Notes: generated by a model from the letters alone, not told the origin. A DNA stretch of 64,000 bases from Paractinoplanes toevensis (GCF_018332695.1 NZ_BOQN01000021.1:1-64000), one strand, 5' to 3'. Positions 1-9,363 are shown, counted from the stretch's first letter. A program made the numbers and translations.

Positions 1-493
1 CGGCGACGCGCGGCTCGAGCAGTAGGACCACGGTGTTCACCTGGGCGGGTAGGTCGACCTCGCCCCGGATGACGGCGACGTCGGCGGTGCCGTGGTCGAG
101 TCCGGCGGTGCGATCGTCGACGCGCAGGAGCCGCAAGGGCGTGTCCGGGTGTTCCTGCTTCCAGCGTCGCAGTAGTGGCGTGGTGTGTTCGCCCAGTGCT
201 GACCAGGCGTGGCCGAGGCGTAAGGGCCATGTTCCGGCGCGTGCGGGGTCGAGTGCCTCGTCGACGGCCGTGACCGCGGCGGCGGCCCGCGTCTGGAACG
301 CGTGTCCGGCGGCGGTGAGCTGTAGATGATGGGTGGACCGGTCGATCAGGCGGGCACCGAGGTGCTCCTCCAGCTGGCGCAGTGTGCGGGAGAGCGCGGG
401 TTGCGTCACATGCAGCCGGGCCGCAGCCCGGGTGATGCTGCCTTCGGCGGCGATGGCGAGGAAGGCGCGCAAATGCCGCAGCTCTACGGTCAT
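1..493 (-). CDS. LysR-family transcriptional regulator (3' end outside window)
   Basis: The reading frame begins at an ATG (complement of 491-493) and stays open to the window edge, giving 164 visible residues. The N-terminus (MTVELRHLRAFLAIAAEGS, then TQPALSRTLRQLEEHLGARL) is the classic LysR winged helix-turn-helix, followed by the linker helix and the start of the periplasmic-binding-protein-like effector domain. LysR proteins are about 300 residues, so roughly half is missing beyond base 1. It is divergent from the DMT exporter with a very short spacer, the usual arrangement for a LysR that senses a small molecule and controls its neighbour's export. The effector is unknown. Confidence 0.88.
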   Translation of the reverse strand, partial: MTVELRHLRAFLAIAAEGSITRAAARLHVTQPALSRTLRQLEEHLGARLIDRSTHHLQLTAAGHAFQTRAAAAVTAVDEALDPARAGTWPLRLGHAWSALGEHTTPLLRRWKQEHPDTPLRLLRVDDRTAGLDHGTADVAVIRGEVDLPAQVNTVVLLLEPRVA

Positions 494-562
494 AACCACA
501 GAGCATAACCGCAGCCAAATCGGCATTTCCCGCGCCGAAAGGTGACTCTTAACGTCGAGCGC

Positions 563-1477
563 ATGGCCCACGCTCTCAACTCCACCCCTGCTGATGTGGC
601 GGTGCCCTCGCCCCGGCGCGCCGGGGCGGTAACGCTGGTACTGGGAGCCCTGCTGTCCGGTCCGTTCGGCGGCGCGATCGCCGCGCTGCTGTTCCCCCGG
701 GTTGGGGTGGACGGAGTCGTGACGTTGCGGCTGACGATCGCGGCGCTCCTGCTGCTGGCGGTGTGCCGGCCCAGCGTGCGGGGATATCGGCGAGCCGACT
801 GGTTGTTGATCGGCGGATTCGGTGCGGCGCTCGCCGGCATGAACACGCTGGCCTACCAAGCGATCGCGCTGATCCCGCTCGGTCCCGTGGTGATGCTGGA
901 GGTGCTGGGGCCGCTCGTGCTGTCGGTGGTGACCGCCCGCCGCGCGGCGAGTTGGCTGTGGGCCGGCCTGGCCGCCGCCGGGGTCGCGCTGCTGAGCAGC
1001 ACCGGATCCGATCGGTTCAACCCGGCCGGGATCGGCTTCGCGGCCGCAGCAGGCGCTGTGTGGGCCGGATACATCATGGCCAGTGCGCGGGTCGGGCAGC
1101 GTTTTCCCAAGGCTGACGGCCTGGCCCTGGCCATGACCGCCGCCGCGGTCCTCACTCTTCCCTTCGGCGCCGGCACGGCAGGAACCACGCTGTTGAACCC
1201 TTACATCCTGGCGATGGGCGCCGCAGTGGCGCTGTTGTCCTCCGTGCTGCCCTACACCCTGGAGTTGCTGGCACTACGCCGCATGCCCACCTCGACCTTC
1301 GCCGTCCTCATGAGTCTCGGGCCCGCCGTCGCTGCGATCGCCGGCTATGTCGTCCTGCACCAGCAACTCACCCCTCTCGAAGGGCTGGCCATCGCGCTGG
1401 TCATCGCCGCCAACGTCGGCGCCGTACGGACGCCGCCCCGGTACCAGGTGAGGTGGTTGGCTGACGGCCAGACCTGA
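563..1477 (+). CDS. EamA/DMT-family exporter (RhtA-like)
   Basis: Ten hydrophobic helices with two EamA-type repeats identify a drug/metabolite transporter of the inner membrane. RhtA relatives export threonine/homoserine and related amino acids, and the motif PLGPVVMLEVLGPL after helix 3 is typical of that subgroup. The substrate here is not deducible. I chose the ATG at 563 (304 aa). An in-frame GTG at 542 would add seven residues and directly follows GAAAG, so the start is uncertain. The gene is divergent from a LysR regulator with about 70 bp between the starts, so it is probably under LysR control. Confidence 0.85.
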   Translation: MAHALNSTPADVAVPSPRRAGAVTLVLGALLSGPFGGAIAALLFPRVGVDGVVTLRLTIAALLLLAVCRPSVRGYRRADWLLIGGFGAALAGMNTLAYQAIALIPLGPVVMLEVLGPLVLSVVTARRAASWLWAGLAAAGVALLSSTGSDRFNPAGIGFAAAAGAVWAGYIMASARVGQRFPKADGLALAMTAAAVLTLPFGAGTAGTTLLNPYILAMGAAVALLSSVLPYTLELLALRRMPTSTFAVLMSLGPAVAAIAGYVVLHQQLTPLEGLAIALVIAANVGAVRTPPRYQVRWLADGQT

Positions 1478-1563
1478 AGCCGGACCGACCGGATCGAAAC
1501 TGGCATGGACGGGTGCGGCCCCAACGCATACGGTCCGAGTGACCGGGTTCGAGGAGGCACCTT

Positions 1564-3072
1564 ATGACGCGCCGTCCGTTGCTCGCCGCGATGTGTGTTC
1601 TCTGCCTGCTGCTCGCCGGCTGCGTCGGCTGGTCGACCGCCCCGACCGCGGTTTCCGCGACATCGGCGACCCTGCACGCGCAGGCGTCCTGCCGGGCCGA
1701 CAACGCCGCCAACCCGTGCACCTACTGGTTCCAGTATTGGGTGGACGGCTCCGCGACGGTGCTGAGCACCCCGCACCGCGACGGCAACACCAACACCGGC
1801 GGAGCCTTCTACGACGTGGCCGAGACGATCACCGGTCTGACGCCGAACACCCTGTACCGCAGCCAGTTCTGTGGTTACGGCGACACCGACGTCGCGCAGC
1901 CGGGCGCCTGCATCGGCCAACCCAGCAACCCGATCACCCAGCCCGGCTGGCAGCCCGACCCGGGCGAGTTCAGCGCCACCCAGAATTTCCGCACCGCCGG
2001 CCCGGGGACACTGGCCACGGTGGACCTGGGCCGCCCACTGTCGGTCGCGGACACCGCCGCCAACCGCATCCCGCGCGACGCCGGTCTGAGCGCCGCCTGG
2101 TCGGGCAGCCAGGCGCTGTGGTTGTTCGGCGACACCGTGCAGAAGAACGGACCGGCATTCCTGCCCGGCACCACGGCGGCGGCCGGCCCGTACACGCGCG
2201 GCCAGGTCCCCACGACGCTGCAGGAGCTGCCCACCCCGCCGGCACCACCGGCGTCCGGCCGGACCAGCCCCGCGCTTTTCCTGCCGGTCCCCCAGGGCCT
2301 GCAGATGCCGTCCGGCGCCCCACCCGGCCAGCCGGCCGAAACGCCGTGCGGGACCGGCGGCACGACCTACGCAGCATCCTGGCCCTCCGGCGTGACCGCC
2401 ATCCCCGGCACGGCGACCCTGCTCATCACGTACGCCGAGACGTGCGTGATCTCCGCGGGGCAGCTGCCGGAGGAACGCTTCTCGATGGTCCGCTACGACC
2501 CGGCCACCAACCGGTTCCTCGGCACCGCCACCCCGTTCGTCGCGTCACCGCTGTCGGCGGGCATCCCTGCGGCCGAGCGCCTGGGTTCCCCGGTCTTCGG
2601 CGGCGACGGCTACCTCTACCTGTACGCCACCGACGTCACCACCAACCGCATCATCGCCGCACGCGTGTCCGCCACCCCGTCGGCGTGGGGCAACCGCGGC
2701 AACTACCGCTGGTGGAACGGCTCCTGGCAGAGCAACCCGGCACTGGCCACCTCGGTGGCGTCCGTGCCGTTCGCCGGCTCGGTGCACGTGGCCGACTACG
2801 CCGGCGCCGGCTCGCACCGCTCCGCCATGATCGTGCAGACCGGCTTCGGCAGCGCCGAGTTCCAGGTGCTGCAGGCCACCACCCCGGCCGGCCCGTGGAC
2901 GCTGAGCGCCTCCGGCCGGGTCCCGGACCCGTGCACCCAGGGCGTCTACGCCTGCTACGCGCTCAGCGGCCACGCCGAGCTGAGCACCGCCGGTCAGTTC
3001 TGGTATTCGTGGTACAGCCCGGAGGACGCCAATGGCGCCGGCCACATCCGCCTGGCCGCCATCGCGTGGTGA
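1564..3072 (+). CDS. Secreted lipoprotein, DUF4185-like beta-propeller
   Basis: A strong GAGGAGG ribosome site precedes the ATG. The product (502 aa) starts with a lipoprotein signal, basic n-region and hydrophobic stretch ending LLLAGC with Cys20 as the lipidation site. Residues about 25-140 look like a fibronectin-III-type beta sandwich (TGLTPNTLYRSQFCGYGDT). The remainder has WLFGDTV and several blade-like segments (YDPATNRF, GGDGYLYLYATDV) resembling DUF4185 and glycoside-hydrolase-like propellers. Numerous Cys pairs suit an extracytoplasmic location. No catalytic residues can be assigned. It stands alone, with an 86-bp leader after the exporter gene. Domain assignment is by eye and moderate. 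Confidence 0.75.
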   Translation: MTRRPLLAAMCVLCLLLAGCVGWSTAPTAVSATSATLHAQASCRADNAANPCTYWFQYWVDGSATVLSTPHRDGNTNTGGAFYDVAETITGLTPNTLYRSQFCGYGDTDVAQPGACIGQPSNPITQPGWQPDPGEFSATQNFRTAGPGTLATVDLGRPLSVADTAANRIPRDAGLSAAWSGSQALWLFGDTVQKNGPAFLPGTTAAAGPYTRGQVPTTLQELPTPPAPPASGRTSPALFLPVPQGLQMPSGAPPGQPAETPCGTGGTTYAASWPSGVTAIPGTATLLITYAETCVISAGQLPEERFSMVRYDPATNRFLGTATPFVASPLSAGIPAAERLGSPVFGGDGYLYLYATDVTTNRIIAARVSATPSAWGNRGNYRWWNGSWQSNPALATSVASVPFAGSVHVADYAGAGSHRSAMIVQTGFGSAEFQVLQATTPAGPWTLSASGRVPDPCTQGVYACYALSGHAELSTAGQFWYSWYSPEDANGAGHIRLAAIAW

Positions 3073-3093
3073 GCTGTTTCCTGGATTGCCCTC

Positions 3094-3234
3094 TCAGTTC
3101 CGGGTGCCGGCCATCTGGCGCAGCCCGTCCTCCACGGTGACCTGCGGCTGGTATCCCAGGCGGGTCACCGGCGAATTCGAGACCGACAAGTGGCGTACTT
3201 CCGCCGAGGAGCTCATCGACACCCTCGTCACCAT
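3094..3234 (-). pseudogene. Remnant: C-terminal end of an NAD-dependent epimerase/dehydratase
   Basis: A 46-codon reading frame on the minus strand ends with VTRLGYQPQVTVEDGLRQM and a stop at 3094-3096. This matches the C-terminal helix region of short-chain NDP-sugar epimerases (typically S..ARxxLGWxPxxxLExGL). No Rossmann domain or upstream coding sequence remains, so only the last ~35 residues of a ~320-residue family survive. It lies tail to tail with the lipoprotein gene. I read it as a decayed gene end rather than a functional small protein. The match is by pattern only. Confidence 0.5.
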
Positions 3235-3286
3235 GATTGCGAGAGACGCCACGGCCCCGGCCGCCAATTGAATGTCCGGGTCGGTA

Positions 3287-3329
3287 TTGACACCTGTTCG
3301 CGGCCATATTTAGCCTTCCGTACTCGGAA
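3287..3329 (+). promoter_or_regulatory. Candidate promoter and inverted repeat before the esterase gene
   Basis: TTGACA at 3287-3292 and TAGCCT at 3311-3316 are separated by 18 bp, a plausible sigma-70-type promoter. It is immediately followed by the inverted repeat TTCCG-N4-CGGAA (3316-3329), which would overlap the transcription start and could be an operator. The stretch is AT-richer than its surroundings. No regulator can be named. Confidence 0.4.
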
Positions 3330-3415
3330 GTTTGTTTTCCGTATTCGTTTCACGGGGTCGCCGGTAACACGCGAGGTTCCGACCACGCGTACGTCAGGAA
3401 ACGGTGAGGACAGGC

Positions 3416-5188
3416 ATGCGCGCTCATGGATGGGACGGGACACCGGGACGCGCCATCCGCACCGTCAGAGTCCGGGCACTACCGGCCGTACTCTCCGTCC
3501 TGGCCGTCCTGGTGATGGCCGGCGGGGGCCAATCCGCGCCCCCTACGGCCGCAGCCGTGGTGCTCGCCGAGGCTGACGGTTCGTCCACCAGCCCTCCCGT
3601 GGTACTGCCGAAAATCGACTGCGCGGCCCTCGCCGGGCAGGACCTGTCGGGCACGCCCGGCGCTGCGGCGGTCATCGGGTCCGCGACCGCGGCGACCTCG
3701 CCGGACGGCTCGGCGGCCTGCGAGGTCAAGGGAATCGTGGCGCCGCAGATCCAGTTCGACGTGTTCCTCCCCACCACGACGTGGCGACAGCGCTATCTGC
3801 AGCTCGGGTGCGCGTCGCTCTGCGGAAACATCGACTTCTACGCCGACGCGACGGACGGGTGCGTGCCGCTGAACCGCGGCGACTTCGTCCTGGCCACCAA
3901 CAACCAGGGGCACGTCGGCGTCTCCGGCTTCGACGGCACCTTCGGTGCCGACCCGCAGCTCCGGGTCGACTTCGGCTACCGGGCCGACCACGTCGTGGCA
4001 CTCGTCGCCAAGCGGCTCATCGCGCTCTACTACGGACAAGGCCCGCGCTATTCCTATTTCGACGGCTGCTCGCAGGGCGGCCACGAGGGACTCACCGAGG
4101 CGCAGCGCTACCCGCACGACTTCGACGGCATCGTCGCCGGCGCCCCGGCGTCGTTGTTTTCCTCGCTCATCGTGTGGTCCACGGGCTGGCACGCCACGGC
4201 GAACACCGACGCGCAGGGCCGGCCCATCCTGACCGCCGCCAAGCTTCCCGCGCTGCACGCCGCCGTCCTGCGCGAGTGCGACGCCCGGGACGGCCTGGCC
4301 GACGGCCAGATCGACGACCCGCGGGCCTGCTCGTTCGATCCGCGGAGCCTGCGCTGCCCGACGGGAACCGACAGCGCGAGCTGCCTCACCGACGCGCAGG
4401 CCGATGCCGTACGCAAGCTGTACGCCGGGCCACGCGACGAGCGGGGCCGGCTGATGTACCCGGGCGGTGAGCCCTTGGGCTCGGAAGCGAATTGGGCCCG
4501 CTGGGTCACCCCGACCGCCGCCGGCAACCCGGCCGTGGCCGAGGGCAACGCGACGAACGCTCTGAAGTACCTCGCGTACCCGTCCGTCCGGCCGTCGGCG
4601 ACACTGCGCGACCTGCACTACGACTCGGCGACCTTCCGCGAGATCTCCCAGCAGGCCGGCATCTACGACGCGAGCGACCCCGACCTGACGGCCTTCCGTG
4701 CCGCGGGCGGGAAGCTCCTGCTCTGGCACGGCTGGGCCGACCCGGCGATCTCGCCCTACGGGACGATCGCCTACTACCGCGCCCTCACCGAGCGCATGGG
4801 CGGAACGGCCGCCACGCAGCGGTTCGCCCGTCTGTTCATGCTGCCAGGCGTCTCCCACTGCGGTGACGGTCAGGGGCCGGATGCGATCGACGCGCTCACC
4901 CCCACCCTCGCGTGGGTCGAGAACGGCGTCGCACCCGATCGGCTCGTGGCCACCAAGCGCCAGGACGACACCGTCGTACGGACCCGGCCGGTCTACCCCT
5001 ATCCGACCGTCGCACGCTACGACGGCAGCGGCAGCGTCGACGACGCGACGAACTTCGCACCGGCACCGCCGCCCACGCGCTACCAGGACGACATCGCCTG
5101 GCTCGGGTCCTTCCGCTCCGGCTACGAGCAGACCTGCAGCTGGCACGACGGCCACTGGACCTGCACCCCGGCGCGACGGCCGAGCTAG
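3416..5188 (+). CDS. Secreted tannase/feruloyl esterase family protein
   Basis: The 590-residue product has a twin-Arg-free Sec signal (hydrophobic ALPAVLSVLAVLVMAGGG) and the tannase/feruloyl esterase fold. Ser219 lies in GCSQGG, Asp442 in HGWADP and His481 in GVSHCGD, forming the triad. Cys218 and Cys482 flank the triad like the family's conserved disulfide. DGLADGQIDDPRAC resembles the calcium-binding lid segment. The enzyme should hydrolyse gallate or hydroxycinnamate esters of plant polymers outside the cell; the exact substrate is unknown. ATG 3416 is preferred because GAGGA ends five bases upstream; a GTG at 3404 is possible. A pectate lyase follows, consistent with plant cell-wall use. 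Confidence 0.9.
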   Translation: MRAHGWDGTPGRAIRTVRVRALPAVLSVLAVLVMAGGGQSAPPTAAAVVLAEADGSSTSPPVVLPKIDCAALAGQDLSGTPGAAAVIGSATAATSPDGSAACEVKGIVAPQIQFDVFLPTTTWRQRYLQLGCASLCGNIDFYADATDGCVPLNRGDFVLATNNQGHVGVSGFDGTFGADPQLRVDFGYRADHVVALVAKRLIALYYGQGPRYSYFDGCSQGGHEGLTEAQRYPHDFDGIVAGAPASLFSSLIVWSTGWHATANTDAQGRPILTAAKLPALHAAVLRECDARDGLADGQIDDPRACSFDPRSLRCPTGTDSASCLTDAQADAVRKLYAGPRDERGRLMYPGGEPLGSEANWARWVTPTAAGNPAVAEGNATNALKYLAYPSVRPSATLRDLHYDSATFREISQQAGIYDASDPDLTAFRAAGGKLLLWHGWADPAISPYGTIAYYRALTERMGGTAATQRFARLFMLPGVSHCGDGQGPDAIDALTPTLAWVENGVAPDRLVATKRQDDTVVRTRPVYPYPTVARYDGSGSVDDATNFAPAPPPTRYQDDIAWLGSFRSGYEQTCSWHDGHWTCTPARRPS

Positions 5189-5273
5189 CTTGCCTGATGA
5201 CTCATTCTGACTTCTTGCCGTCGGCCTCGGCGACTTCTGCAACAAAGCTGCACACGCCGAGCCTTGAAGGCAG

Positions 5274-5286
5274 GTAAGCGCTTTCC
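5274..5286. promoter_or_regulatory. LacI-family-type operator before pectate lyase
   Basis: The near-perfect palindrome GGTAAGCGCTTTCC spans about 5273-5286, with the central AAGCGCTT at 5276-5283. CG-centred palindromes of this kind are bound by LacI/GalR-family repressors that control sugar-polymer utilisation genes in actinomycetes. It lies about 130 bp before the pectate lyase start. No LacI gene occurs in the window. Confidence 0.55.
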
Positions 5287-5412
5287 CTAACATCGCAATT
5301 AATCGATGTATTGGCTCAGGCCCGCTCCCGGCCTCACAACACGGGTAAAAGCGACATCTCGTGGGTGGCATCCCGGGGCCGCCCCGCCGTCGCCGCACCC
5401 CTGGAGACAGTG

Positions 5413-6630
5413 ATGAAACTCAAGCCCTTCGCGGTGATCACGGGCAGTGCGGTGCTGTTGGCCGCCGCCGGCATCGTGACCACCACCAACGCCTCCGCCT
5501 CGACCGCCGCCGACGCCTCGACCGCCGCCGCCGACCTGGGCTGGGCCACCCAGTCGGGCGGAACGACCGGCGGCTCGCAGGCGGCCACCGCGCAGATCTA
5601 TACCGTCTCCACCAAGGCGGACCTGGTGAAGGCACTGGACGGCACCGATCCGGTGACAGGCAAGACCAACAAGACCGCGCCAAAGATCATCAAGTGGCTC
5701 GGCACGATCGACATGACCGAGGGTACGCCCTTCGCCAACCACAGCGACCAGGCGAAACGAGCCGAGATCAAGGTCCGCCCGAACACCACCATCATCGGTG
5801 TCGGCTCGACCGCGTACCTGCCGAACGGCTTTTTCAAGCTGTCCTCGGTGGACAACGTCATCATCCGCAATATCAAGGTGAGCAACCCGTGCGACCTGGA
5901 GCCGAAGTGGGACTCCGGCGACGGGGCGGGCAACTACAACTCCGAGTTCGACGGCATGACGGTAGACCACTCCACCCACGTGTGGATCGATCACATGTGG
6001 TTTACCGACGCCCCCTACACCGACGACATGGAACCGCTCGGCAACACCGACAAGAACGGCGTCGTCAAGCACATCCAATGCCACGACGGTTCGCTGGACA
6101 TCAAGAAAGCATCGGACTACGTCACCGTTTCGAACAGCATCTTCGCGCAACACGACAAGAACACCCTGGTGGGATCGTCGGACTCCAACACGGGCGACGA
6201 GGGCCACCAGACGATCAGCTTCATCGGCAACCTGTTCGACAACATCGGCCAGCGGGCGCCCCGAGTTCGCTTCGGCATGGTGCATATGGCCGGCAACTAC
6301 TTCAAGGGCAGTAAGACCGACCCCGCCTACCCGCACCTGTACAGCATCGGCACCGGGCTCAAATCCAAGATTATTTCGGAGAACAACGTCTTCGAGATCA
6401 CCGGAGCCAAGGCCGGAGCCTGCACCGACGTCGTGCGCAACCCGAACATGGACAACCCCGAGGGCAACTTCACCGACAGCGGCTCGCTCATCAACGGCGC
6501 CCCTCTGACCGGCTGCACCGCACCCACCGCGGTCGGCTGGACCCTACCGAGCGGTTACCCGTTCCCGAAGCTCCCGGCGTCGCAGGTAAAGGCATCCGTC
6601 CTCGCAAACGCCGGCACCGGCAAAATCTGA
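5413..6630 (+). CDS. Secreted pectate lyase (polysaccharide lyase family 1)
   Basis: The ATG at 5413 follows GGAGA. The 405-residue protein has a signal peptide (KLKPFAVITGSAVLLAAAG...ASAS) and the right-handed beta-helix of the Amb_all/PL1 family. Characteristic segments are IIVGVGS-like TTIIGVGSTAYLP, the calcium region WIDHMWFTDAP with nearby Asp residues, and APRVRFGMVH, which carries the catalytic arginine. It cleaves de-esterified polygalacturonate by beta-elimination outside the cell. The length is normal for a single-domain enzyme and there is no carbohydrate-binding module. A LacI-type palindrome upstream suggests catabolite or pectin-oligomer control, and a terminator hairpin follows. 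Confidence 0.95.
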   Translation: MKLKPFAVITGSAVLLAAAGIVTTTNASASTAADASTAAADLGWATQSGGTTGGSQAATAQIYTVSTKADLVKALDGTDPVTGKTNKTAPKIIKWLGTIDMTEGTPFANHSDQAKRAEIKVRPNTTIIGVGSTAYLPNGFFKLSSVDNVIIRNIKVSNPCDLEPKWDSGDGAGNYNSEFDGMTVDHSTHVWIDHMWFTDAPYTDDMEPLGNTDKNGVVKHIQCHDGSLDIKKASDYVTVSNSIFAQHDKNTLVGSSDSNTGDEGHQTISFIGNLFDNIGQRAPRVRFGMVHMAGNYFKGSKTDPAYPHLYSIGTGLKSKIISENNVFEITGAKAGACTDVVRNPNMDNPEGNFTDSGSLINGAPLTGCTAPTAVGWTLPSGYPFPKLPASQVKASVLANAGTGKI

Positions 6631-6662
6631 TCCCGATGGGATCGGGGAGGCAGGCTTCCCCG
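6630..6662. terminator. Bidirectional terminator hairpins
   Basis: ATCCCGATGGGAT (6630-6642) is a small hairpin overlapping the pectate lyase stop. It is followed by CGGGGA-N8-TCCCCG (6643-6662). They sit between two convergent genes, the pectate lyase and the M48 protease, and probably stop transcription from both sides. There is no U-tract, as is common in actinomycetes. Confidence 0.55.
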
Positions 6663-6702
6663 GTCCCATGGCCCCCTTTCGAGACCGGTCAGGATGCTCT
6701 GC

Positions 6703-9363
6703 TCAGTCCGGGCCGATGCGCGACGTATGCCGCAGCGCCTGGTCCAACTGCTCGATCAGACGGCCGGCGTGCGCGATGCTGCTCTCGAACTTCGCCACCA
6801 TAAGATCCGACCCGATACCTGAACGCATAGCCCGTACGCATTCCGACGCGGCGATCGCCGTGTCGTCGATTTCCGCGGTCCACGTATCGCGGACCTCGGG
6901 CGCCGGCGGGAGCGGGAACCCCGCCGCGTCGCCCACCACCGTCTGCAGCTGCTTGCAGGCAGCTTCGATGGCCGAGGTGTCAGCGGTGCCGAAGGCGCGC
7001 ACCGCCTTGTCTCGGGCGATGTCCACGGTCTGCGCAGTGTCCCAGCCGCCGCCGTAGATCCAGATGGTGACGGCCTGGTTCAGGTCGTACGACCCGGCCT
7101 GGGCCGGAGGCAGTAGCGGGACCACGGTGGGTGCGTGCGGCCACCACACCACCCCGGCAGCCGAAACGGCGAGCAGCCCGGCGACGACGGGGGCGACGAC
7201 GCGAGGAGAGCGCGTCGTATCGGTCGCCGCCGGCGTGGCCCGAGGTGACCGGCGAACTGTCAGGGCGACGAGCGTCATGGCGGTGCCGAGGATCGGCAGG
7301 ACCTGCAACGGACGGGTCGCGAGCGCGCTGTCGACGTGACCGTGCTGCCAATGCGTGATCCACACGCCGGCGCCGGCGCAGACACTCAGTATCCAGACGG
7401 CGATGGCCGCCGTGATCCCGTCCGCCCGCCGCACCACCAGGCAGGCCACGACGAATTGGACGACACCGGCGGCGGCGATCTCCCAGGCGGTCAGTACGAG
7501 AGCGAACGCCGCGCCGTCGTGTCCGGTCGCGGCTACCCGCAGTCCGGCGACCGTCATCGCCCACCCGGCGGCTCCGGCGGCGCCGGCGAGCAGGCCACAC
7601 CGCAGGCGCCGGCCGGCGTCGGGCGCGAGCAGCAGCGGGACGAGCCACACCACGGCCAGCGCCATGGCGGTGACGACGCGGTGGGTGTTGAGTACGAACA
7701 CGCCCACGACTACCGACAGGATCGGCCGATCCGCCGGACTCCACTGCGCTTCGCGCGCATAGGTGGCCAGAAACTCGAAGGCCGGGTGTAGCAGCTCGCG
7801 CCACACCTGCTCCGCCGCCGTGGAGTCAGCGAACCAGCTCAGGCCGCTGAAACAGACGAGCACGACGGCGGCGGCGGTCAGCAGCCCACGCCGGCCGAGG
7901 ACCTGCGGGCCGATCAGACGGGCGCAGTAGCCAGCCCACCCGCACACCGTCGCGCCGGCGACCACCACCGTCACCCCGAGCACGACCCGGGCCGGCGCGA
8001 TGCTCTGCGCCGCGGTCAGCCCGCTTTCCTGCAGGGTCATCAGCATGCTCAGGACCAGACCGAACCCGAGCGCACAACCGGGAAGGACGAACACCAGCGG
8101 CCGTCCGCCGCCGGCCCGGCGATAGGCCGCTCCACGGCGGGCGATGAGGCAGACCACGACACCGATCATGAACGCCAGAACGACCCGCATGATCGTCTGG
8201 GAGTGATTGCCTTCGCGGTACCAGGCGATCTTGGCCAGTCCGTACCCGAGATTGGACCAGGCCAGCTGAACCGCGGCACCGGCCAGCACGGATTCGGCAA
8301 CGCCGGGCCGCAACAGTTGCCGGGGCTCACGCATCGCCGCGGCGCGGGCCGACCGGCTGGGGTGGGTGGCGATCCAACTCGGAACGCGGAGGCGTTTCCG
8401 GTGGGCCAGGGACGAGTACGGATCGGTGTGTCCCGTCCACAGCACCACCATCGCGTCGGCGTACCGTTCGCGCGAGCGGAGCACCGCGGTTCGGGCCAGG
8501 TAGACCAGAGCCCCCATGGCGACCAGCCGGATCACCGCCCCCTCCTGCGTGGGTGACATCTCCGTCCACCGCAACGGCCAGCCCGACACCGGCAGAACGT
8601 AGACCATTGCGTACGGGGCGGCCGCTACCAGCAGGAACGACCGCCAAACGGAGAGAGTGGCGTAGGTGGTGGTCACGTCGTTGTTGCGGGCGTGGGCCAA
8701 CTCGTGCAGCACGACGGCGTCGAAGGCCCGGCGGTCCTGGTCGAGAAGCGCGACAAGCCCAGCGTCGAGGCACACCAACGGACGCCTTCGCCGCCCGAAC
8801 GCGAAGCCGCCGGCCCGGGTGCTGCTCGCGTCGAGCAGGAAGGTCGGCGCACGGCGGAGTCCTGCGGTGGCTACGAGGTCCGCGAGCGGACCTCTCAGCC
8901 GGGCTTCGAGCGTCGGAACCTCGTCGAGGCGAAGCAGCCGGGATCGGCGGACGCGCCAGATCGGCTGCACGTAGTAGATGATCGTGGCGACCGCGGCCAG
9001 GAGCAGCAAACCCGACACGAGCCAGCCCAGCCGGGGCAGGAAGACCCCGGACATGCATCCCCGGTACGCCGCCCATTTCGACTCGTTCGGATCGGTTATG
9101 CCGTCACTCGTCAGGTACAGGCCGGCCCGGACCTGGCAGCGTTCGTCGCCGTAACTGGTCGAACCCGGCCAGATGGCCCCGATCTCGGTGTAGACGAACA
9201 CGGTGGAGGCGACCGCGAGCGTGACCACGGTGCCGAAGCGCAGGGTGGTCCCCGACGGCACTGCGAGAATCTCGGCGGCGCCGGAGGACGGCACCTCGGT
9301 GCTCTGCCGGTCGGGCGGTGGAGCACCGGCCACGGGCCGCGACCCCGACCCGGCGGCGATCAC
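6703..9363 (-). CDS. Large polytopic membrane M48-family zinc metalloprotease
   Basis: The 886-residue protein has the zinc-protease motif HELAH at residues 220-224, in a segment like HtpX/M48 proteases (CLDAGLVALL, then VVLHELAHARNNDV). About two transmembrane helices precede the protease domain and many follow, making it much longer than HtpX (~290 aa). The C-terminal ~150 residues form a soluble-looking, probably extracytoplasmic domain. I chose GTG 9363 because it overlaps the upstream stop as GTGA (9363-9360), implying translational coupling; a longer start at 9402 is less likely. Substrates are unknown, and membrane-protein quality control is only one possibility. Confidence 0.82.
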   Translation of the reverse strand: MIAAGSGSRPVAGAPPPDRQSTEVPSSGAAEILAVPSGTTLRFGTVVTLAVASTVFVYTEIGAIWPGSTSYGDERCQVRAGLYLTSDGITDPNESKWAAYRGCMSGVFLPRLGWLVSGLLLLAAVATIIYYVQPIWRVRRSRLLRLDEVPTLEARLRGPLADLVATAGLRRAPTFLLDASSTRAGGFAFGRRRRPLVCLDAGLVALLDQDRRAFDAVVLHELAHARNNDVTTTYATLSVWRSFLLVAAAPYAMVYVLPVSGWPLRWTEMSPTQEGAVIRLVAMGALVYLARTAVLRSRERYADAMVVLWTGHTDPYSSLAHRKRLRVPSWIATHPSRSARAAAMREPRQLLRPGVAESVLAGAAVQLAWSNLGYGLAKIAWYREGNHSQTIMRVVLAFMIGVVVCLIARRGAAYRRAGGGRPLVFVLPGCALGFGLVLSMLMTLQESGLTAAQSIAPARVVLGVTVVVAGATVCGWAGYCARLIGPQVLGRRGLLTAAAVVLVCFSGLSWFADSTAAEQVWRELLHPAFEFLATYAREAQWSPADRPILSVVVGVFVLNTHRVVTAMALAVVWLVPLLLAPDAGRRLRCGLLAGAAGAAGWAMTVAGLRVAATGHDGAAFALVLTAWEIAAAGVVQFVVACLVVRRADGITAAIAVWILSVCAGAGVWITHWQHGHVDSALATRPLQVLPILGTAMTLVALTVRRSPRATPAATDTTRSPRVVAPVVAGLLAVSAAGVVWWPHAPTVVPLLPPAQAGSYDLNQAVTIWIYGGGWDTAQTVDIARDKAVRAFGTADTSAIEAACKQLQTVVGDAAGFPLPPAPEVRDTWTAEIDDTAIAASECVRAMRSGIGSDLMVAKFESSIAHAGRLIEQLDQALRHTSRIGPD

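Noticed and set aside
1539-3140. 533-codon plus-strand frame overlapping the lipoprotein gene
   Set aside because: It is out of frame with the lipoprotein, which has a strong ribosome site, lipobox and compositional bias; the alternative is Arg/Pro/His-rich shadow sequence.
3479-5398. 639-codon minus-strand open frame opposite the first tannase-family gene
   Set aside because: It is antisense to a gene with clear catalytic motifs, its translation is Arg/Gly/Val-rich without domains, and long antisense frames are expected at this GC bias.
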